Assembly (NCBI GenBank): GCA_963281155.1
Contig: CAUJLY010000004.1
Span: forward strand, 4,774,001 to 4,838,000
Length of the DNA: 64,000 nt
Direction of reading: 5' to 3'
From: Rhabditophanes sp. KR3021
Taxonomy: Eukaryota; Nematoda; Chromadorea; Rhabditida; Alloionematidae
This document shows, piece by piece, positions 58,968 through 64,000 of the stretch. The position numbers and the translations under genes were made by a program. Below the pieces are notes generated by a model. That model made no database searches. It was not told the DNA's origin and saw nothing but the letters and a program-made list of their open reading frames with translations. The number at the start of each line of letters is the position of its first letter. The stretch's first letter is position 1.

Positions 58968-60157
58968 TCTCACTTGATATTCAATTATGCAAATGAAACT
59001 ATTTAATTTTGGTATTCTCATCATAGGCATCTTCAATTCATTCTAAATTGCCTTTATTTAATTAATCTCTCATAATACTATATTGAACTCAAAGTTGCTA
59101 CGATCTGTCTATTTCCGTGTATTCTTTTAATTTGTCTTTATTTCACATTGATTCTCATAAATAAATTAATGTTTTATATTTGTTAACCTTTCTTGCATAT
59201 CAAAGTGTTTAAAGTAATATTTTATTTTATATGATAATTTGTTAAATTAATTATAACCAGATACGGAATGCGTCTTCCGAAATTTTTTTATTATTGTCAT
59301 GCAGGCAGCCTATCTTTACTCAAATAAGCTTTTCCCTTTGTGCATTTCTTATCTTTTATTGATGCTTACTATTCTTTTTGATCAATTCGGAACTCATAAA
59401 CCTATTTTGACACTTATAAACATGTCACAAAAAATGGTTACATGACTAATTTTCAGATTTACTGACTTACGGAATCTAAAAATTATATAGTAGAAAATAC
59501 AGTGGGAAATAAACTGTTTATTTAATAATATAATAAGGTTATAAACACTAAGATGATGAGTTAATATAAATAATCATTATGCATATTTCCTTAACATATA
59601 ATGAACATGAAATATGAATAATATCTTATATTCAACAGCTTCAATTTTATCTTATTTAGTATTTGATCTATGACAGAAGTTCATGAATCAGTTTTCACAA
59701 GATTTGAGCATTACAATTTAGCGATACAGACGTCATAGCTCTTTTAAGCTACGACAACAAAATTTAATACAATTAAGTTAGAATTAGAAAGACTGCTTGC
59801 TGAGATCGGTAGTGAAATCAACAATGCCTAGAACAACATATTTTAAGAATTTAAATATAATTGGATCAGGGAAAGCGCGGTAGTTTTATGCCAAAATATT
59901 TAAATTTGAAAAAAAATAAAATATATTTAGTTAAAAGTATAGAATGATATTTTTGTTTCTTTAATATTAGGATAACTTAGTTGAAAGGACAAAACACGGG
60001 TGTAACAGCTCGTATTTAATTGACATTAAACATTTTCGAAAAGTGAAGGTAACATCGAAAATAGTTAAATTTAGCTTAGGATTATTGAAAGACAATGGCA
60101 AATAGATGGTTTAAAATTGAGAAATACATTAAGTGATAAACTAATTCAAAGTTTCAA
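58968..60157. other. Convergent intergenic region
   Basis: AT-rich 1.2 kb between the RPB4 stop (+) and the zinc finger stop (-). No supported open frame. Presumed 3'UTRs. Confidence 0.4.
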
Positions 60158-63100
60158 TTATACAGTTTTCTTGGAAGTTGCTTCAATTAACGACAAAATT
60201 AGAAGATTACATTGAGACGATTCTTGTAATTTATCACATAATACAACGTGAAGGAAACAGTTCTTCAACAGACATGATAATTCAATGACATCATTACTTC
60301 TATAGTCATAATCACAGGATAAATTAAATTTAAATTGGTCGTCAAATCTAGTTGGTTCAGATTCCATCAAGTAATCCTTTGAAGCTCTTAGGGCTCTATA
60401 TTTCTTAAAAACTAGCTTTTGAGAAGGTTCTACCAGGATATCACTACTTCCCATATCAAAAGATTCGAACACTTCGGCTTCTTCATTGAATTCAAACGAT
60501 TCGCTGAAAATGTTGTCATTGCTAATGATAGATGACCAATTTTCAGGATATCCACTATGTGTGTAAACTCCATTTGGCTGATACTGATTCTGAATACCTA
60601 TTTCCATTGTGGATGATACTGGGCTATAGTTGCTACCTCCAGAAGAAGAATATCCACTTGAGACCCCACCGTTACTGACTAAACTGCCCTTCTTTCCTAG
60701 TGGTGAAAAACCATTTGATCCATTACTGCTCGGTGAACATGAATTAGGAGCTGAATCAATTCTAGTTCTATAATCAACTTCTAAATCTTCTTCTTTTTCA
60801 AGAGTTTTGATAACTTTATTTTCTAGTGGCATTACGTCTGCTACAATGGTTTCGTTAAAATTATCATATTCTTCATCAAGATTTGCATGCAGAGAAGGGG
60901 AAGAATTCAGGGAATTCGACGAACCATCTGAACCAACTCCAGAGTCTGTTTTCCCAGATTGGAAATCTTTGCTAAGAATAGAACAAGTGATTCCGTTTGA
61001 CGGTATCATTTTTGTATGATCTACTTCTTGTTTGATAAACGAATAGGGATCTATTGGGTACGCACATGATTCCATTAATTGAGGTTGAATGCCGAAAGGA
61101 TGCCTAAAACATTGTCTGCACTGATCTTTGTGACGGCGTAGAGCGTAGTTACTACGGAATGAGGCTTCACAAGTATCGCACTTGAAGACTGTTAAATCAG
61201 AATGGAGATTTAGATGCGACAATAAGTCATTTTCTAATTGAAAGCGTTGTGGGCATTGTTCACAGGCAAAACATAGCTGTGCCATTGTATCGTGTTCAGC
61301 CAAGTGTCTTGCATAGTGTTCTTTACTTGGAAATTGAAGATGGCACTTATCACATTGCAACAAACTATCTTTGTGACGCATTAAGTAGGTATCAATATAG
61401 TTTTGATCTAAATGATCTTCACGAGACACGCTGTTATCATTCTTACGCTTTCTATTGCTCTGTGAATCATTTAAAGAGGTCAAGGAATGATTTGTCATAC
61501 TTCCATCATGTAATACTTCATATCCTCCGTTGTATTGCATATTTGGATCTGACATTTGGTGATTAGGATAGGAATTAGCGTGTATGTTGTGATAATTTCC
61601 ATTCATTCCTAAATAGTGTCCTTGTGGAGTTGGCATATTATAATTAACTGTTATCTTGAATGAAATTTAGACGGATTAATAATGTTCGTTTAAATGTTAA
61701 TGTTAAGCAACTATATAGTATCTTTTTAAAAGAATATTTTTTGAACTTGAATATTGTTACTTTTAAATTTGTTGTCGTTTGTAATGTATTTATTTAACTT
61801 ATTACGTTTACTAATTGTTGTCCCTTTACTTTAGTTGTCCACTCATTCAACTGGAGTAAACTATAGACAAAGAAAATGTCAATGGTGCTGTTAGGAAGCC
61901 TCTTAAAAGAAACAAACAGGAAGTGGCCGTGACAAAAGTTGGGATCAGTGCTTATCTCAAGGTGGGGAGGAGATTGTGGAAGTCAGATTCTTCAAGCTGA
62001 ATGAACAAATGTGGTATTCCACTAAAGCTGCCTTTGCTCCTGAAAGAATATTTATCGCTACCTTTGAAGATTCACTAAATTTGAAAATGGGTACTATCTC
62101 TTTAGATTTTGTCACCAATCTCAAACATAGACAAGTTAAGCAAATGGGCCACCATCTGGAGATGTCACTAATGCTGAAGAAGTTGGTTACAAAATGGCAA
62201 GACCTGTTGCATGTCCATGTCAAAAACCTTATTCAACACCCTCAAGAGTACAATCGCACTCTTAAGAATGGGGATTTGTTCGACAAAAAGGAGTCAAGAA
62301 TGGACAAGATTAAGAACCATCCAGCTGACACTGTAAGATGACTTGTGATGATTAATTTTAATATTTGGTTATTTTTTTTAATTCTAATAAAAACAATACC
62401 TGCATTGAACTCTGAGTCGAGTTTTGTGTAGGTGGCATTCTATTTGCACCATAATAGTAAGAGTTATCATATCCCAAATGTTGATTATTAGGTCCATTCA
62501 TTGCCGGCCCATTTGGACTTTGATTTACATTCCCATAATCAGGATAAGGTGGGAGGTGTTCTTGATAGGAGTTTGAATTCAATGGCACTGCATAATTTTC
62601 ATGCATCATATTTTGATTAACCCCATTATTGATGTCGTATGTTGGATATAGTTGATTTGGTGACATTGTCTCATACATTTGCATTCCATTATTTGGTTGA
62701 GGAGGCAACATGTTGTTTGCTACAAGGGATGATGTATCTTTATTTGCATGTAATGCTGCCTCTTCTTCTTGAATTTTCTTGGTATAAATTTCGGTATAAC
62801 CTACGCCTCGAGTATAAATGCGTTTACTAAAAACAAAACTTATAGTCAATAAATATTATAAGTATGCATATACATATAATATGATAATGTGATAATATAA
62901 GAATACAAAAATATATTGGGAGGTAAATATTAGAAGATTATAGTTGTTTTCGTCAAAATAAATATAACAATTAATAATCATTTAACAGCACACTCTCTTA
63001 TTGTCTTTGTAGTTAAGTTTTGGAGACGAAAAATATTGTTTTATTTATTTGTGTTTATTTGAATAGTATATAATGGAGATCATAAATTTGTGTATGGCGT

Positions 63101-64000
63101 TATTATGTAATCATACCGGAACGTCTTCAAATATTTAAAAAGTACAGTAACTAAAGAATTTTGAATGACTATTGGAGTGTTATCAACTAATTAAATGGAC
63201 GTTAGCAAAATTAATCGCTGTCCAGGTATGATGATTACATATTTGGTTATTAAAATTTGGGTCCTTATCACATGATGATTTAATTTACAAAATATATTAT
63301 CTGTGCCTTTTTAAGAAAATAAAAGCAACGCAATCAAAAAGCATAGTCGTTTTATTTTGACACCATCTTAAAAGACCATTTTAAATTATGATCAAAGATA
63401 AGAAGGCTAGTACTCTTAATCAAATACAAAATAATTCGTAACTAGTGATGATAGAAAGTTAATGATCTGAAAAATATACTTTACTCAATGATGGTTCCTT
63501 AGCATTTCAGTCATAAAAATAGATGTTTCCCTTTAGTATTATAAAATTTGGAGTCCTAAATACACATGTATTTTCGGAATTTGAACTTACGATTGGTTTC
63601 CAGTCATTTGTGTACGGGTTGGGCATTTGTGTTGATACAAATTTGATCTGAATTTGTACGTTTTGAAACAAAATTTACACTTAAATGGTCTATCATTCGA
63701 ATGCTTGACAGCATGTTGCTTCAAATACCAAACTGAATTAAATAGTTTTCCACAGTCTTTGCATGAGCATTGTTGATTTTTTTCGAGTGTCACTGATACT
63801 GTATCAATTTCCGAAGGGCAAATTACTATGGGCGGTAAGGGTGGAGAAGAAGAAGTATTTTCCGATGAATCATTAATCTGAAAAACATAATTTGTGTGAC
63901 ATAAAGTTGAAACATTGATCTTACATTAGCTTGAAGATCTACAAGAGATGGTGGATTTTCTACCAACATGTTTGAAGGAAAACCTTTTGCAATTAAGTTA
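60158..64000 (-). CDS. C2H2 zinc finger transcription factor, 5' end beyond the window
   Basis: Partial gene. Exons (reverse): >64000-63925, 63877-63591, 62826-62400, and 61647-60158. The first pair join in phase into a two-finger block: CKDCGKLFNSVWYLKQHAVK H, then CKFCFKTYKFRSNLYQHKC. The third exon is Asn/Pro/Tyr-rich (QLYPTYDINNGVNQNMM). The last exon has CDKCHLQFPSKEHYARHLAE H, CEQCPQRFQLENDLLSHLNL H and CDTCEASFRSNYALRRHKDQC, a Ser/Asn/Gly-rich stretch and a C-terminal tail. The join 62400/61647 is out of phase by one base. Either a small exon is missed, or the last exon starts its own transcript at ATG 61636, or there is an indel. Both parts have the same composition, so one gene is preferred. 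The intron holds an antisense dispersed-family copy. The specific family is not identified. Confidence 0.75.
61838..62341 (+). pseudogene. Copy 8 of the dispersed family, in an intron of the zinc finger gene
   Basis: Forward-strand open frame of about 140 codons from around 61925 to the stop at 62339-62341 (SWDQCLSQGGEEIVEVRFFK ... MDKIKNHPADTVR), inside intron 61648-62399 of a reverse-strand gene, hence antisense. The piece VRFFKLNEQMWYSTK lines up with VRTFYRFMKLIFYCG of copy 3 and [18 protein letters not shown] of copy 5. No start codon is seen in good context, and upstream frames are closed, so it is a fragment. Confidence 0.5.
62827..63590 (-). other. Intron of the zinc finger gene
   Basis: 764-bp AT-rich intron between exons ending at 63591 (donor gtaagt) and starting at 62826 (acceptor gtttttag). 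Nothing else is recognised in it. Confidence 0.55.

Noticed and set aside
1..64000. CRISPR arrays, bacterial operons, rRNA or tRNA genes, complete LTR or LINE elements
   Set aside because: I found no regularly spaced repeats, no tRNA T-loop (GGTTCGAnnCC) in a cloverleaf context, and no reverse transcriptase or integrase motifs by reading both strands.

Overview
This is a eukaryotic, AT-rich window (roughly 70% A+T by eye). It reads as nematode, with moderate confidence. The nuclear receptor at 55.8-58.2 kb has the nematode-type DNA-binding domain (CKSFFRR, then a C-terminal extension of the DRDRIG type). There is an INSM/EGL-46-type zinc finger gene, and a B9D1 gene with a perfect DAF-19/RFX X-box. 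Most introns are 40-60 bp with a T-rich 3' end. Several genes have an acceptor-like (t)nag just upstream of the start codon, as expected for spliced-leader addition. No tRNA, rRNA, CRISPR or bacterial-type feature was seen.

Layout, left to right: alpha-actinin (+, 1.7-7.0 kb); a small secreted repeat protein (-, 7.7-8.1); a very large ACC-synthase/aminotransferase-like protein with a disordered tail (+, 9.2-15.3); B9D1 (+, 15.6-16.2); a small acidic protein (+, 17.3-17.7); endoplasmin/GRP94 (-, 17.7-20.5); ribosomal protein L19 (-, 20.8-21.9); an EMSY-like ENT-domain protein (+, 22.5-26.1); DPM2 (-) head to head with a tiny predicted mitochondrial membrane protein (+, 26.3-26.9); cysteinyl-tRNA synthetase (+, 27.1-32.0); a LITAF-domain protein (-, 32.5-33.1); a 3.4 kb gene desert; INSM/EGL-46 (+, 36.5-38.0); a small secreted protein (+, 39.7-40.1); calcineurin B (+, 41.4-42.7); a MARVEL-type four-TM protein (+, 43.9-45.6); a secreted Cys-containing protein (-, 45.9-47.0); a single-pass membrane protein with a PPxY-like tail (-, 48.2-48.7); TFIIB (-, 49.2-50.6); a SUV39-type SET methyltransferase (+, 52.5-53.8); the nuclear receptor (+, 55.8-58.2); RNA polymerase II subunit RPB4 (+, 58.5-59.0); and a C2H2 zinc finger gene (-, 60.2 to beyond 64 kb). 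Most genes are single-copy eukaryotic housekeeping, signalling or transcription genes. They show no operon-like grouping of one pathway.

The most unusual content is a dispersed family of related, mostly decayed coding segments of unrecognised function. I see eight copies, at about 4.8-6.0, 10.2-10.7, 16.3-17.1, 22.7-23.6, 28.4-30.5, 30.7-31.1, 50.9-51.5 and 61.8-62.3 kb. They share short protein motifs: a C-x2-4-C...H-x3-H finger, DPTxLGxxW, V(Y/F)IDxL...PxLE(C/Y) and LIGQ. Six copies lie in introns of other genes, and all six are antisense to the host. Two sit in successive introns of the cysteinyl-tRNA synthetase gene, which is intact once they are removed. They behave like an uncharacterised mobile or rapidly duplicating gene family.

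Other points of note: a mutually exclusive exon pair and a GC-AG intron in alpha-actinin; loss of the PLP lysine and the carboxylate-binding arginine in the aminotransferase-like protein; a 12-bp micro-exon in the nuclear receptor zinc finger; and a UPR element in the GRP94 promoter. Single-base frame breaks in two otherwise intact genes suggest residual indel errors in the assembly, so small disruptions should be read with caution.
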